A stretch of DNA of 64,000 nucleotides from Liquorilactobacillus nagelii DSM 13675. GTDB taxonomy: Bacteria > Bacillota > Bacilli > Lactobacillales > Lactobacillaceae. The stretch covers positions 806,001 through 870,000 of the forward strand of contig NZ_CP049304.1 of NCBI RefSeq assembly GCF_019444005.1. The letters are read 5' to 3'. This document shows positions 7,765 to 16,243 of this stretch, piece by piece (the first letter of the stretch is position 1; every line of letters begins with the position of its first letter). The notes under the pieces were generated by a model, which worked only from the letters and a program-made list of their open reading frames with translations, was not told where the DNA came from and searched no databases. The position numbers and the translations under genes were made by a program.

Positions 7765-8541
7765 CTAGACATTGCGTCGCCGAAAAGCTAGAAAACCTAA
7801 TCCTAAAAAGATTGCAATGTATACTAAATTGCCAATTACCATTTCTTGAGTCGATAGCATTGTCAATAACTTGTAAATCTTTCCGTTTAACATTTGATTA
7901 GGAAGATTCAGCATATTAAATGGATTCCACTTCAGCCATTCCCACTTAGTCATTAAAGCAAACATGATGGTCGAAATTATACTAGTAGCAAAATAGCCAA
8001 TGATTCCAACCGTGATTGCAGCTGCAGTTGTTTTAAAAATATTAGCCAACAACAACACTAAGCTCAATAGTAGCCAAAGAACCAAAAAATTGCCCAAATA
8101 TGTCAAGCCTGCAGCCGCTAAATAAGAGTAATTGTTCTGATATATATCGGTTAGGTTAAAATCACCACTAAACAATATCAGCTGTAAAATAAGTGAAATC
8201 AAAAATGTCGCTAAATAATAAACTATTGAATAAAGTAACATTGTCAACCACTTGCTAATCAAAACCATTCCTCGTGAATATCGGCGGTAAAATAATTCTT
8301 TAATTGTTCCATATTGAAACTCCATGGCAATAATTGAACTACAAGCTGTAATCATAATAAAAACAATCCAGCCTAAACCACCAAACCCACTGATAAAAAT
8401 TGTTTTTGAATCTATGGAAGTACTATTAGCCTTGGCGAAAGCTGCTAATGCAATCATTAAAACTAATTGCAGGATTGCTAAAATCACCGTGCTTTTTTTA
8501 TGAATTAACTTAAATAATTCTTGTTTAACTAACGTAAACAT
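7765..8541 (-). CDS. ABC-2 type transporter permease
   Basis: Membrane subunit of an ABC exporter, 258 residues with six hydrophobic helices. It begins MFTLVKQELFKLIHKKSTVI and contains the ABC-2 features SSIIAMEFQYGTIKELFYRRYSRG (given here only in outline, about 66-89) and a C-terminal basic FRRRNV. It starts 4 bases after the ATPase gene stop, so the two form an operon and one transporter. The pair resembles the BcrAB / lantibiotic-immunity class, but no peptide or sensor kinase gene is adjacent, so the cargo is unknown. Confidence 0.88.
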   Translation of the reverse strand: MFTLVKQELFKLIHKKSTVILAILQLVLMIALAAFAKANSTSIDSKTIFISGFGGLGWIVFIMITACSSIIAMEFQYGTIKELFYRRYSRGMVLISKWLTMLLYSIVYYLATFLISLILQLILFSGDFNLTDIYQNNYSYLAAAGLTYLGNFLVLWLLLSLVLLLANIFKTTAAAITVGIIGYFATSIISTIMFALMTKWEWLKWNPFNMLNLPNQMLNGKIYKLLTMLSTQEMVIGNLVYIAIFLGLGFLAFRRRNV

Positions 8542-8545
8542 CTAA

Positions 8546-9463
8546 CTACTCCTTTGTCTGTTGTAATTGATCTTTTCCTAATAAAGCTAAAAGTGATGTT
8601 TCCAAGTCGCTATGCTGGTGCTGAACATCAAGAATATTAATTTGTTGATTAGTCAATACTTGAATAACTTTAGCTAACTCACTTTCGTCATTTTGTTCTA
8701 GCTTAAGCTGTTTTGCAGTCAGTTCAACTTGATAGCCAGCAGCAGTTAACACTTGTTGGGCTTGCGTGTTATTATCAGTTTTCAAAAAGATGAAACTTTT
8801 CCCAGTTGCTGCTAATTCTTCAATTGAAGCTTGTTTAATAATTTTCCCTTGATCAATAACAACAACTTCTTGAACAATCTTTTCTAATTCACTTAAAATA
8901 TGACTAGAAATTAAGAAACTTGTTCCTTGTTTAGCTAAACTTAAAATTAAATCTCTTAAATCTCGAGTAGCTTGTGGGTCCAAACCGTTCATAGGTTCAT
9001 CTAGAATAACTAGTTCTGGATGATTAAGTAATGCCAGAGCAATTCCCAACTTTTGCTTCATCCCTAACGAATAGGACTTAGCTTTACGCCGAACATAAGC
9101 ACCGATTTTTAATTGGTCAATCACTTGCTCAATGCGTTGTTGCTTATCTGTTCCTGTTGCAAACAATTCCAGGTGTTGATATCCAGTCAAAAAGGGATAA
9201 ATTCCTGGATACTCAATTAAAGCTCCGACATTATCTAGAGCTTGATGAGCAGAAACAGTTATTGGATTTTGCTTAATTGTAATTTGACCACTTTCACATG
9301 AAAAAAGGCCCAAAACAGCTTTCATAATGGTTGTCTTTCCAGCGCCATTGGGTCCTATTAAACCAACAACTTCACCTGGTGCAACATTAAAAGAAACATT
9401 TTGAAGCACATGTTTTTTACCAAAAAACTTATTCAGTTGATTAACTGACAAAATATTTTCCAT
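8546..9463 (-). CDS. ABC transporter ATP-binding protein
   Basis: ATPase of the exporter encoded with the next gene. Walker A GPNGAGKTT at 37-45, signature YSLGMKQ at 131-137 (a common variant of LSGGQ in this subfamily), Walker B LVILDEP at 151-157, followed by the D-loop NGLDPQ and the switch His in ISSHILSELE. The C-terminal 80 residues form the accessory domain typical of BcrA-like ATPases. 305 residues is normal. ATG behind AAAGGAG. Substrate cannot be stated; peptide-antibiotic resistance is a possibility by family resemblance. Confidence 0.9.
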   Translation of the reverse strand: MENILSVNQLNKFFGKKHVLQNVSFNVAPGEVVGLIGPNGAGKTTIMKAVLGLFSCESGQITIKQNPITVSAHQALDNVGALIEYPGIYPFLTGYQHLELFATGTDKQQRIEQVIDQLKIGAYVRRKAKSYSLGMKQKLGIALALLNHPELVILDEPMNGLDPQATRDLRDLILSLAKQGTSFLISSHILSELEKIVQEVVVIDQGKIIKQASIEELAATGKSFIFLKTDNNTQAQQVLTAAGYQVELTAKQLKLEQNDESELAKVIQVLTNQQINILDVQHQHSDLETSLLALLGKDQLQQTKE

Positions 9464-9582
9464 CTAAAAAATACTCCTTTATAAATACTAACAACTTGAT
9501 CTGCTACCTTAACACTAACTTCAAATTCTAACATAAAAATTATTTAAAACCAATTCACCACTTTTAACCTGAGAAAAGAATA

Positions 9583-9608
9583 AACTGAGACAAAAATTCA
9601 TCTCAGTT
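9583..9608 (-). terminator. Hairpin downstream of osmC-like gene
   Basis: AACTGAGA / TCTCAGTT with a 10-base loop lies 15 bases after the OsmC family stop. The following T run is weak, so termination is likely but not certain. Confidence 0.45.
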
Positions 9609-9622
9609 ATTAATCAAATGTC

Positions 9623-10033
9623 TTAAAATTCAAAGTTTATTTCAATTGCAGGATCAAGCGATGAATGAATTGTACAATATTTAATTACTGATCGCATAAA
9701 ATGTTGTTGATCAGCTAAAGCTAACTCCGTTTCAACCTCAAAATGAACATTGATTTCAGCAACTTTTGATGTTTTATCAGGAGCACGCTTCACTAGGGCT
9801 GATGTCGTAACTTCAAATTTTTTTAGTCCAATTTCTGGATGCTTTCTGGCCATACTTTTAGCTGTAATAGATAAACAACTATTAAGAGCCGCTAATAAAT
9901 ATTGAACCGGATTTGGGGCAGCGTCTGTTCCCCCTGCCTTAAGCGGTTCATCGGCCAAAATAACATGTTCTCCAATTTGAGTACGAACCTGATAACCAAC
10001 ATCTTTTAAAACTGATTTAATCTGATATGCCAT
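9623..10033 (-). CDS. OsmC family peroxiredoxin-like protein
   Basis: Small cytoplasmic thiol peroxidase family protein (OsmC/Ohr fold), expected to reduce organic or fatty-acid hydroperoxides. 136 residues. The first redox Cys is C53 in AALNSCLSIT and the second is C120 in VIKYCTIHSSL; GGTDAAPNPVQYLLA (34-48) is the family signature before the first Cys. ATG behind AAGGAGG. It is monocistronic, with a long upstream region holding a promoter candidate and a dyad. A regulator of the OhrR type is not seen nearby. Confidence 0.9.
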   Translation of the reverse strand: MAYQIKSVLKDVGYQVRTQIGEHVILADEPLKAGGTDAAPNPVQYLLAALNSCLSITAKSMARKHPEIGLKKFEVTTSALVKRAPDKTSKVAEINVHFEVETELALADQQHFMRSVIKYCTIHSSLDPAIEINFEF

Positions 10034-10434
10034 TTTGAATTCCTCCTTAATTGATCAGGCGTTTGCAAATTTTGAAATAAAATTACATTCCGAAACTCAT
10101 TATTGCATCAAAGATAATCATGCAAAATAACTTGTGACGCAAAAGATACATTACGTAACAGTATAGCTAGCTTGATTATTTTCATCAACTAGTAAATCTA
10201 GCTGATGAATTTTCCTTGTAATAAACTAATGTTTTGTAAGTTTATTTAGGTATGCTGTCATTATACCATGTTTTTGATCAACATTACCCAACCAATAACC
10301 AACCAGTCCGTGACGATTAACTAAATCAAGTTTATAACATCAGTAATTGATCAGCTGCAATTTTCTTTGATGTAATTTAAATTAATTAATGAATTGACTC
10401 TAAAAATAGAATAGTTTCATCCTTAAAATCATGC
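10034..10434. other. Intergenic region with osmC promoter candidate and dyad
   Basis: On the minus strand TTGATG and TATACT are 17 bases apart (10160-10188) and could drive the OsmC family gene. Between this and the gene, TTGCAT and ATGCAA form an inverted repeat (10103-10125), a possible operator. I see no open frame with a ribosome-binding site in the rest. Confidence 0.4.
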
Positions 10435-10463
10435 TTGATTATGCGAACATACGTTTGTATAAT
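10435..10463 (+). promoter_or_regulatory. SOS promoter: LexA box inside the promoter
   Basis: TTGATT and TATAAT are 17 bases apart. The spacer contains CGAACATACGTTTG (10444-10457), which matches the Gram-positive LexA box CGAACN4GTTCG with one mismatch. It directly precedes a Y-family polymerase gene, the expected SOS target. Confidence 0.75.
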
Positions 10464-10478
10464 CAACTATAAAGGGAG

Positions 10479-11786
10479 GTGGATAATATTAATTACGCAA
10501 CCGAACCACATGGTGTCTTTTTTTTAATCGATAATAAGTCATTTTATGCAAGTGTGGAGAGTGTTGAACGTGGGTTAAATCCTTTGCGGTCAATTTTAGT
10601 TGTCATGTCTGAACAGGAGAATACCAATGGTGGATTGGTTCTGGCCACTTCACCGCAAGCAAAAAAATTATTTGGGATTCGCAATGTTGATCGCTGGCGT
10701 GATCTTCCAAAAGACCCACGTTTGATGGTTGTACCACCTCGAATGAATTTATATATTAAAAAAAACTTAGCAATTAACCAAATTTTTTCACAATTTACAA
10801 CAAAAGAAGATATTTATCCGTACTCAATTGATGAATCAATTTTAGATATGACTCATGCTTGGAAACTCTTTGGTAAAACACCACAAGCAGCAGCTCATCA
10901 AATTCAAGTTACAGTAAAAAAAGAATTAGGTTTATACACAACTGTTGGAATTGGAGAAAACCCACTACAAGCCAAGTTAGCTCTTGATTTATTTGCTAAA
11001 AACTCTCCTGAGCTTTTAAGCAGTTTAACGTACCATTCTTTTACCACTAAAGTTTGGCCAGTTACTAAACTGACTAGTGTTTGGAGTATTGGTCATCGAA
11101 CGGCTGGTCACCTGCAACGGCTTGGAATTAACAGTATTGGCGAACTAGCTCACACTGACCCTTTGGCCTTAAAACATGAATTTGGCATTATTGGAACACA
11201 GCTATTCGCTCTGGCTTGGGGGATTGACCGTAGTCAACTTACAGAACAATTATCACCACAAGGAAATAGTCTAAGCAACTCTCAGGTGCTACCTCGAGAC
11301 TATTTCCTAAAAAACGAAATTGAAATCGTTATTAAAGAAATCTGTCAGCAAGTAGCTGCCCGAATGCGGTATCGTCATTTATGCACCGACTGCATTCATC
11401 TCAGTATAGGCTATTCTTTAGCCGCAATTTCCACTACTGGTATGAGTGGCTTTTCCCACGAGAAAAAAATTTTGTTGACTGACGATAGCTTTCAGCTTGA
11501 ACAACAACTAGTTAATATGTTTAGTGAATTTTGGAGCGGTGATCCCGTAAGAAAAATTAGTGTCAGTTTTAGTCATTTAATTAGCAAACGAGCTGATCAA
11601 CTAAATTTATTTCTACCACCTAAACAGCAACTTAAACAAATTGCTTTTAATCGGCTAATCGATCAAATTCGGGGTCAATTTGGAAAAGGATCAATTATGT
11701 ATGCAGCTAGTTTGGCTCCCGGTGGAACTTTCAAGCAACGAATTAATCTTGTAGGAGGACATAATGGCGGAAATGCCTTCAAATAA
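10479..11786 (+). CDS. Y-family (UmuC-like) DNA polymerase
   Basis: Translesion DNA polymerase of the UmuC/DinB family. With the GTG start, catalytic acidic residues are D18 in FFLIDNKSFYASVE and D118-E119 in YPYSIDES (the SIDE motif). Helix-hairpin-helix region around VWSIGHRTAGHLQRLGI, then the little-finger domain. The start is uncertain: GTG 10479 overlaps GGGAGGTGG, and the only in-frame codon at normal spacing is ATT at 10488, giving a protein that begins xNYATEPHGV like relatives. The frame is closed by TAA at 10470. A LexA box covers the promoter, so damage induction is expected. It overlaps the next gene by 23 bases. Confidence 0.92.
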   Translation: MDNINYATEPHGVFFLIDNKSFYASVESVERGLNPLRSILVVMSEQENTNGGLVLATSPQAKKLFGIRNVDRWRDLPKDPRLMVVPPRMNLYIKKNLAINQIFSQFTTKEDIYPYSIDESILDMTHAWKLFGKTPQAAAHQIQVTVKKELGLYTTVGIGENPLQAKLALDLFAKNSPELLSSLTYHSFTTKVWPVTKLTSVWSIGHRTAGHLQRLGINSIGELAHTDPLALKHEFGIIGTQLFALAWGIDRSQLTEQLSPQGNSLSNSQVLPRDYFLKNEIEIVIKEICQQVAARMRYRHLCTDCIHLSIGYSLAAISTTGMSGFSHEKKILLTDDSFQLEQQLVNMFSEFWSGDPVRKISVSFSHLISKRADQLNLFLPPKQQLKQIAFNRLIDQIRGQFGKGSIMYAASLAPGGTFKQRINLVGGHNGGNAFK

Positions 11787-12165
11787 TCAAGCAATTAAAG
11801 AAACTTACTTAATTAGTCAACGAATTGCCCAGCACTTCCATCCGCATACTAAAGCACGTTACCAAATTTTAGTGGTTAACAATCGATTTGATCAAGTTTT
11901 TAATTTCTTTTTTGAGTTACAACGTTCTTCACAATTACCACATTCTTTTCCGCTACATCAGGTTACTTATTATGATTTAGCTTTTCTGGAAAAAATCATT
12001 CAGCTTCTACAAGCTGAATATGGATTTACATTTACTTTTAGAAATTTCACTGGACTATTTTGGCCAAGCACCCAGCAAAAAATTTCAAAACACTTTCGCT
12101 TTAAACTGGCTAATAACCTATTTAACAAAGATAACCTGGCCAATAATAACTCCCAAAATAGCTAA
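11764..12165 (+). CDS. Hypothetical protein coupled to the UmuC-like polymerase
   Basis: Unrecognised cytoplasmic protein of 133 residues. ATG behind GTAGGAGGA, overlapping the end of the polymerase gene by 23 bases, so it is translationally coupled and belongs to the SOS operon. It is rich in Phe, His, Gln and Asn, with no membrane segment. The position is like that of YolD-type partners of UmuC in other Firmicutes, but I do not see the YolD sequence pattern. Its 3' end overlaps the convergent crcB gene by 48 bases. Confidence 0.65.
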   Translation: MAEMPSNNQAIKETYLISQRIAQHFHPHTKARYQILVVNNRFDQVFNFFFELQRSSQLPHSFPLHQVTYYDLAFLEKIIQLLQAEYGFTFTFRNFTGLFWPSTQQKISKHFRFKLANNLFNKDNLANNNSQNS

Positions 12166-12477
12166 TAACAAACCAATTAAATAACTTGCTAGTGCATATG
12201 CCAATTCTAGTCGCTGATCATGTGAGCGGTGTAAAGCTAGCAACTCAACATTTAAAGTTGAAAAAGTTGTATAACCACCTAAGACACCCACACCGAGAAT
12301 TAAGTAAAGTGATGAGGCTAGTTTGCTACCAAATAAAAAGCCTAACAAAAATGAACCAGTTAAATTAATTAAAAGGGTTGCCCAAGGCCAACCAGACTTT
12401 TTCTTTAATGATTGTGTAATTAAATAACGGCAAATAGCACCGCATGAAGAGCCTAATCCAATAAGTACAATTAACAT
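12118..12477 (-). CDS. crcB: Fluoride ion channel CrcB/Fluc, second subunit
   Basis: Four-helix fluoride exporter subunit, 119 residues. Family motifs are GAICRYLI near residues 13-20, NLTGSFLLGFL (38-48, the Asn and Gly/Ser of the pore) and GGYTTFSTLNVE (66-77, the TTFST pore block). The ATG overlaps the stop of the upstream crcB by one base (TAATG). Firmicutes often carry two different CrcB proteins that form a heterodimer, and this layout fits. A fluoride riboswitch precedes the pair. Confidence 0.93.
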   Translation of the reverse strand: MLIVLIGLGSSCGAICRYLITQSLKKKSGWPWATLLINLTGSFLLGFLFGSKLASSLYLILGVGVLGGYTTFSTLNVELLALHRSHDQRLELAYALASYLIGLLLAILGVIIGQVIFVK

Positions 12478-12872
12478 TATTTTTCCTCCCGCTTAGTTTG
12501 CAGTTGCTGACCAGCTTGAATACCAAGGAATATCCCCCACTTAGCTGCCAACCAGCCTCCAACGATGCTGAGGATTAAATATCCGAGAGCTAAACCCACT
12601 TGACCGGCCAAAAATAGCTTGATATTATCCAAACAGAAACTAGAGAAAGTTGTAAAAGAGCCAACAAAACCGGTTCCAAGTCCTAAAGAAAGCCAAGAAG
12701 CAACTTCACGAAAGTTGAGCCAAAAGTAAGTCAAAAAACCTAATAAGAAACAACCAACTAAGTTAACAAGAATGGTTCCCCAAAAAGAAAGCTCAATCCC
12801 GATAAAATATCGAAGTAACCCACCAATAGCCCCAAAAAAGGCAATACTTAATAAACATTTAAATTGATTCAA
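12477..12872 (-). CDS. crcB: Fluoride ion channel CrcB/Fluc, first subunit
   Basis: Fluoride channel subunit of about 131 residues with four membrane helices. Motifs: GAIGGLLRYFIG near the start, NLVGCFLLGFL and GSFTTFSSFCLD. I place the start at TTG 12872, seven bases after AGAGGGAG; the ATG at 12890 overlaps that site. It is directly downstream of a fluoride riboswitch with terminator. Together with the next gene it should lower cytoplasmic fluoride. Confidence 0.93.
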   Translation of the reverse strand: MNQFKCLLSIAFFGAIGGLLRYFIGIELSFWGTILVNLVGCFLLGFLTYFWLNFREVASWLSLGLGTGFVGSFTTFSSFCLDNIKLFLAGQVGLALGYLILSIVGGWLAAKWGIFLGIQAGQQLQTKREEK

Positions 12873-12902
12873 AATTTTTCTCCCTCTCATGCTAATTTAT
12901 AC

Positions 12903-13004
12903 AAAAAAGACACTCCACCTGTTCTTTAACAGGCAGGCGTCATCAATCTTACGATATTACGCGAACACCATCGCGATTTAATTAAAAATCAAATTAATCA
13001 GAAC
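12903..13004 (-). ncRNA. Fluoride riboswitch (crcB motif) with terminator
   Basis: The minus-strand leader contains GCGATGGTGTTCGC (12961-12974) and then TGATGACGCCTGCC, the two conserved parts of the crcB-motif aptamer. A terminator follows: CCTGTT / AACAGG with outer pairing GAC / GTC and a T6 run (12903-12908). The terminator's 5' arm uses the last aptamer bases (GACGCC), so fluoride binding should prevent termination. It precedes two crcB genes, the standard target. Confidence 0.92.
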
Positions 13005-13010
13005 ATTTTC

Positions 13011-13039
13011 ATTATACCCAGTAAGCATCATCTCAACAA
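13011..13039 (-). promoter_or_regulatory. Promoter of the fluoride riboswitch-crcB operon
   Basis: TTGTTG, 17 bases, TATAAT on the minus strand; predicted start about 13004, which leaves a leader of about 100 nt carrying the riboswitch. Confidence 0.65.
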
Positions 13040-13130
13040 GTAAAAAATTGTTTTGTCGCTTTTTCTTTTTAAATCCCTCTGTTACAATAATTATGCAAAA
13101 TACATTATTGATTTAATTGAGGCGATTTTA

Positions 13131-13697
13131 ATGAAAAAAATAGCAGTTTACTGTGGTGCCTATGCTGGGAAAAATCCAGTTTACGAAAAAATGACCTTAA
13201 CTGTCAGTCATTGGCTTGTTAATCAAGGGTATGACTTGGTTTATGGAGGTGGCAGTGTTGGCCTGATGGGAATTCTGGCAAAAACAGTTTTAGCCGATGG
13301 CGGCCGAGTTTACGGCTTTATGCCACAAAACCTTTATTTACGGGGAACTGCCTTAAATAACTTAACTTCGCTAACAATCGTTGATAACATGGCAATTCGC
13401 AAGCAAAAAATGCTTGCTGCAGCTGATGTTTGCCTGGCTTTGCCTGGTGGTGCTGGAACACTTGAAGAAATCAGCGAGGCCTATTCTTGGGCTCGGATTG
13501 GGGACAATTCGGCTCCTTGCATTCTTTATAATGCCAACGGTTATTATAATTTACTTGAAAAATTTTTTAAGCAAATGGTTGTTGAAGGTTTTCTATCAAC
13601 TGAACATTTCCAAAAGTTATGTTTTGCTAAAGACTTAACTCAAGCGGCTAAATTCATCGCTGATTATACTCCACCAGAAATCAGGAAATATCCTTAA
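13131..13697 (+). CDS. LOG family (TIGR00730) nucleotide phosphoribohydrolase-like protein
   Basis: Rossmann-fold protein of the LOG family, whose characterised members cleave cytokinin riboside 5'-monophosphate or other nucleoside monophosphates. 188 residues from the ATG at 13131, which follows TTGAGGCG; an upstream in-frame extension has no ribosome-binding site. Motifs: MKKIAVYCGA at the N-terminus, YGGGSVGLMG (38-47) and the PGGAGTLEE signature (105-113) with R90 and K91 in the substrate pocket. A -10-like TACAAT lies at 13083-13088. The true substrate in lactobacilli is not known to me. Confidence 0.88.
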   Translation: MKKIAVYCGAYAGKNPVYEKMTLTVSHWLVNQGYDLVYGGGSVGLMGILAKTVLADGGRVYGFMPQNLYLRGTALNNLTSLTIVDNMAIRKQKMLAAADVCLALPGGAGTLEEISEAYSWARIGDNSAPCILYNANGYYNLLEKFFKQMVVEGFLSTEHFQKLCFAKDLTQAAKFIADYTPPEIRKYP

Positions 13698-13699
13698 AA

Positions 13700-14536
13700 T
13701 TATTTGAAAGGATTCCAGAATCGTCCTTGATTAAGTTTAAATAAGTAAATTCCCAAAGCTACCCAGGCAATAATCACTAGCAAACTCAAATAATCAGCAA
13801 TTTTGTATGATCGTGCCATATACCAAGTTCTTTTTTGGTGCTGTCCAAATCGGCGCAAAGCCATGGCTTGACTGATGATTTCAATTCTTTCTAGACTGGT
13901 AAAAATTAGTGGTAAAAGGATTTGCACTGCCCCTTTAGCTCGTTGCAACAAGGATGCCTTTTTTGACAATTCATAGCCGCGTGCTTGTTGGGCTAAACTA
14001 ATTGTTCGATAGTCGCGTTGTACGGTTGGAATATAGCGTAAAGCTATTTCGAAGGCATAACTAATCCGATAAGAAATACCAATTTTATTTAAACTAGCAG
14101 CAAATTCACTTGGATTAGTTGTCAACAAAAAAATTAATGCTAACGGAACTGCAAAAACATACTTTAGTAGTAAATTAAATAAGTAGAATAGTTCCTCCCA
14201 AGATAAATTAAAATAATGCTGTGAACTTCCCCAAATTAAATGCTGTGTTCCATAAATTTTCATTCCATAACCCGGTCCAAAAATATAAACCATTACCAAG
14301 TTTAAAATAGCAAAAGCAATAATTACTTTGATTATTAAAGCTACCTCGTGATAACGAATTTGAGCATAATGAAATAAGATCAAAGACATTAGCAAAATTC
14401 CTAATAAAAAGCGAGTGTCGAAAGTTATCATTCCAATAATTGAAAAACTAATAAAACCAATTAGTTTTGTGCTGCCACTCAAGCGGTGCAAAAAAGTCGG
14501 TCGATCAATATAACCAATAAATAAATTTTCAGTCAC
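13700..14536 (-). CDS. ECF transporter transmembrane subunit EcfT
   Basis: Energy-coupling T component of an ECF vitamin/nutrient importer. 278 residues from GTG 14536, which overlaps the end of the ATPase gene (GTGACTGA); a longer frame upstream runs inside the ATPase gene and is not used. Six hydrophobic helices. The coupling-helix signature SLAQQARGYELSKKA (about 180-194) and the second Ala-Arg-Gly-type motif QAMALRRFG near 223-231 are present. It forms one operon with the fused ATPase and the UPF0397 S component under a T-box. Confidence 0.9.
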   Translation of the reverse strand: MTENLFIGYIDRPTFLHRLSGSTKLIGFISFSIIGMITFDTRFLLGILLMSLILFHYAQIRYHEVALIIKVIIAFAILNLVMVYIFGPGYGMKIYGTQHLIWGSSQHYFNLSWEELFYLFNLLLKYVFAVPLALIFLLTTNPSEFAASLNKIGISYRISYAFEIALRYIPTVQRDYRTISLAQQARGYELSKKASLLQRAKGAVQILLPLIFTSLERIEIISQAMALRRFGQHQKRTWYMARSYKIADYLSLLVIIAWVALGIYLFKLNQGRFWNPFK

Positions 14537-16241
14537 TGATTCTCGCCTGCCTTTCTGCTTGGATAAACTTGCTGACAAAATCTGTAGCTGATGGCAAACA
14601 AAAGTGTTCTGCCAAATCAAAAAGACTTGTCCTAGCCAGTGAAGATTTTTGAATAGTCTTATCATTAGTCAAAATAGCAGCTGGAGAATCATCAGCCAAC
14701 AAGGCACCATTATTCAAAACTAGTGTTCGCTGAGTATATTCCAACATTAAGTGCATATCATGAGTGATCAACACAATTGTTAAATTGTGTTGTCGCTGCA
14801 ATTTTTCCAAAAAGTTCATTATTTCCGTGTAATGATATAGGTCCTGACCAGCAGTAGGTTCGTCTAAAATCAGCATTTGTGGTGCTAACACCAAAATTGA
14901 AGCGATCGTAACCCGCTTTTTTTGTCCAAAACTTAAGGCTGAAATTGGCCAATTGCGCATTTGATATAAGCCACAGATTTTCAAGATTTTACCTACCTGA
15001 GCCTTAATTTCTGTTTCAGCTACTTGTCGTAATCTTAATCCACTGGCAACCTCATCAAAAATCTTGGTTTGAGAAATCATTTGGTTAGGATCTTGGAGAA
15101 TATAACCAATTTTTTCAGCACGTTGTTTGACTGATAACTTCAATAAATTTTCACCTGCAAATTTAATTTCTCCCGCACTCGGGGTTAAAAAACCAGCAAT
15201 TAAATTACTCAAAGTCGATTTACCAGTACCATTCTTGCCTACCAAACTGACCATTTCACCTTGGTAAAGTGTAAATGATAAATTGTTAATGATTGGTTGA
15301 TTGCTTGCATACCCAAACTTTAATTGCTTAACCTCTAATAAAGGAACTTTAGAAACTGGCTTACTTTCAAGATGTAAACTAGTATTCCATTGCTGCAAAG
15401 ATTCTTTTAAATTTGGCGCAGCTACTTTTTGAACGTTGAGTAAGGAGGTGCAATCTGTCAGATTAATTCCTGTTTGTCGAATGGCATTCAAATATAGTGG
15501 TTCACGCAGTCCGAGTTTTGCCAATATATTACTAGCCAATAGTTTCTCTGGCCGATCGTCTGCAACTATCTGTCCATTTTCCAATAAAACCAAGTGATCA
15601 ATTCCAGCAGTTAAAACTTCTTCAATTCGATGCTCAATAATAATTACCGTCAAATCTTGTTGAGCAGCTAAATGATTTAACAATTGCATTGTTGCTTGAC
15701 CAGCAGCTGGATCTAAGTTAGCTAACGGCTCATCAAACAATAAAATTTTGCTTTCATCAATTAAAACTCCCCCCATTGCCACCCGCTGTTTTTGACCACC
15801 GGAAATTTCTTGCGGAGAGTGTTGTAGTAAATCAGTTAAATGCAACTTTTCGGCCCATTTTCGCGTGGCTGCTCGCATATTTGCTTGTGGTTGACAGTCA
15901 TTTTCAAGCGAAAAAGCCAAATCCTCCACCACTGTCAAACCTACAAATTGGCTATCAGGATCTTGTAGAACAGTCCCAACAGCAAAAGACAGCTCAAAAA
16001 TTGAGCTGTCTTTTGCTTGATGACCATTAATCAAACAAGTCCCCATCATCTTTCCAGAAAAAGCTTCTGGAATTAATCCGTTAAGACAGCGTCCCAGTGT
16101 TGATTTACCTGACCCCGAAGCCCCAGCCAGTAAAACTTTTTCACCCGGATATATATCAAGATTAATCTTTTTTAAAGTTTTTTCAGCTTGACTCTCATAT
16201 TGGAAAGAAAAGTTTCTGAATTGAATAATTGGTTTAATCAT
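14529..16241 (-). CDS. ECF transporter fused double ATPase (EcfA1A2-like)
   Basis: Two ABC ATPase domains in one 570-residue chain. Domain 1: Walker A GASGSGKST (40-48), signature SGGQKQR and DEPLANLDP. Domain 2, from about residue 300: Walker A GKNGTGKST, a signature with altered first residues (SFGQKKR) and DEPTAGQD. This fusion is typical of ECF transporters with a dedicated S component (YkoD/CbiO type). Start ATG follows GAAGGAAG and overlaps the S-component stop. Gene order S-A-T shows a complete transporter. Confidence 0.92.
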   Translation of the reverse strand: MIKPIIQFRNFSFQYESQAEKTLKKINLDIYPGEKVLLAGASGSGKSTLGRCLNGLIPEAFSGKMMGTCLINGHQAKDSSIFELSFAVGTVLQDPDSQFVGLTVVEDLAFSLENDCQPQANMRAATRKWAEKLHLTDLLQHSPQEISGGQKQRVAMGGVLIDESKILLFDEPLANLDPAAGQATMQLLNHLAAQQDLTVIIIEHRIEEVLTAGIDHLVLLENGQIVADDRPEKLLASNILAKLGLREPLYLNAIRQTGINLTDCTSLLNVQKVAAPNLKESLQQWNTSLHLESKPVSKVPLLEVKQLKFGYASNQPIINNLSFTLYQGEMVSLVGKNGTGKSTLSNLIAGFLTPSAGEIKFAGENLLKLSVKQRAEKIGYILQDPNQMISQTKIFDEVASGLRLRQVAETEIKAQVGKILKICGLYQMRNWPISALSFGQKKRVTIASILVLAPQMLILDEPTAGQDLYHYTEIMNFLEKLQRQHNLTIVLITHDMHLMLEYTQRTLVLNNGALLADDSPAAILTNDKTIQKSSLARTSLFDLAEHFCLPSATDFVSKFIQAERQARISD

Positions 16242-16243
16242 AG

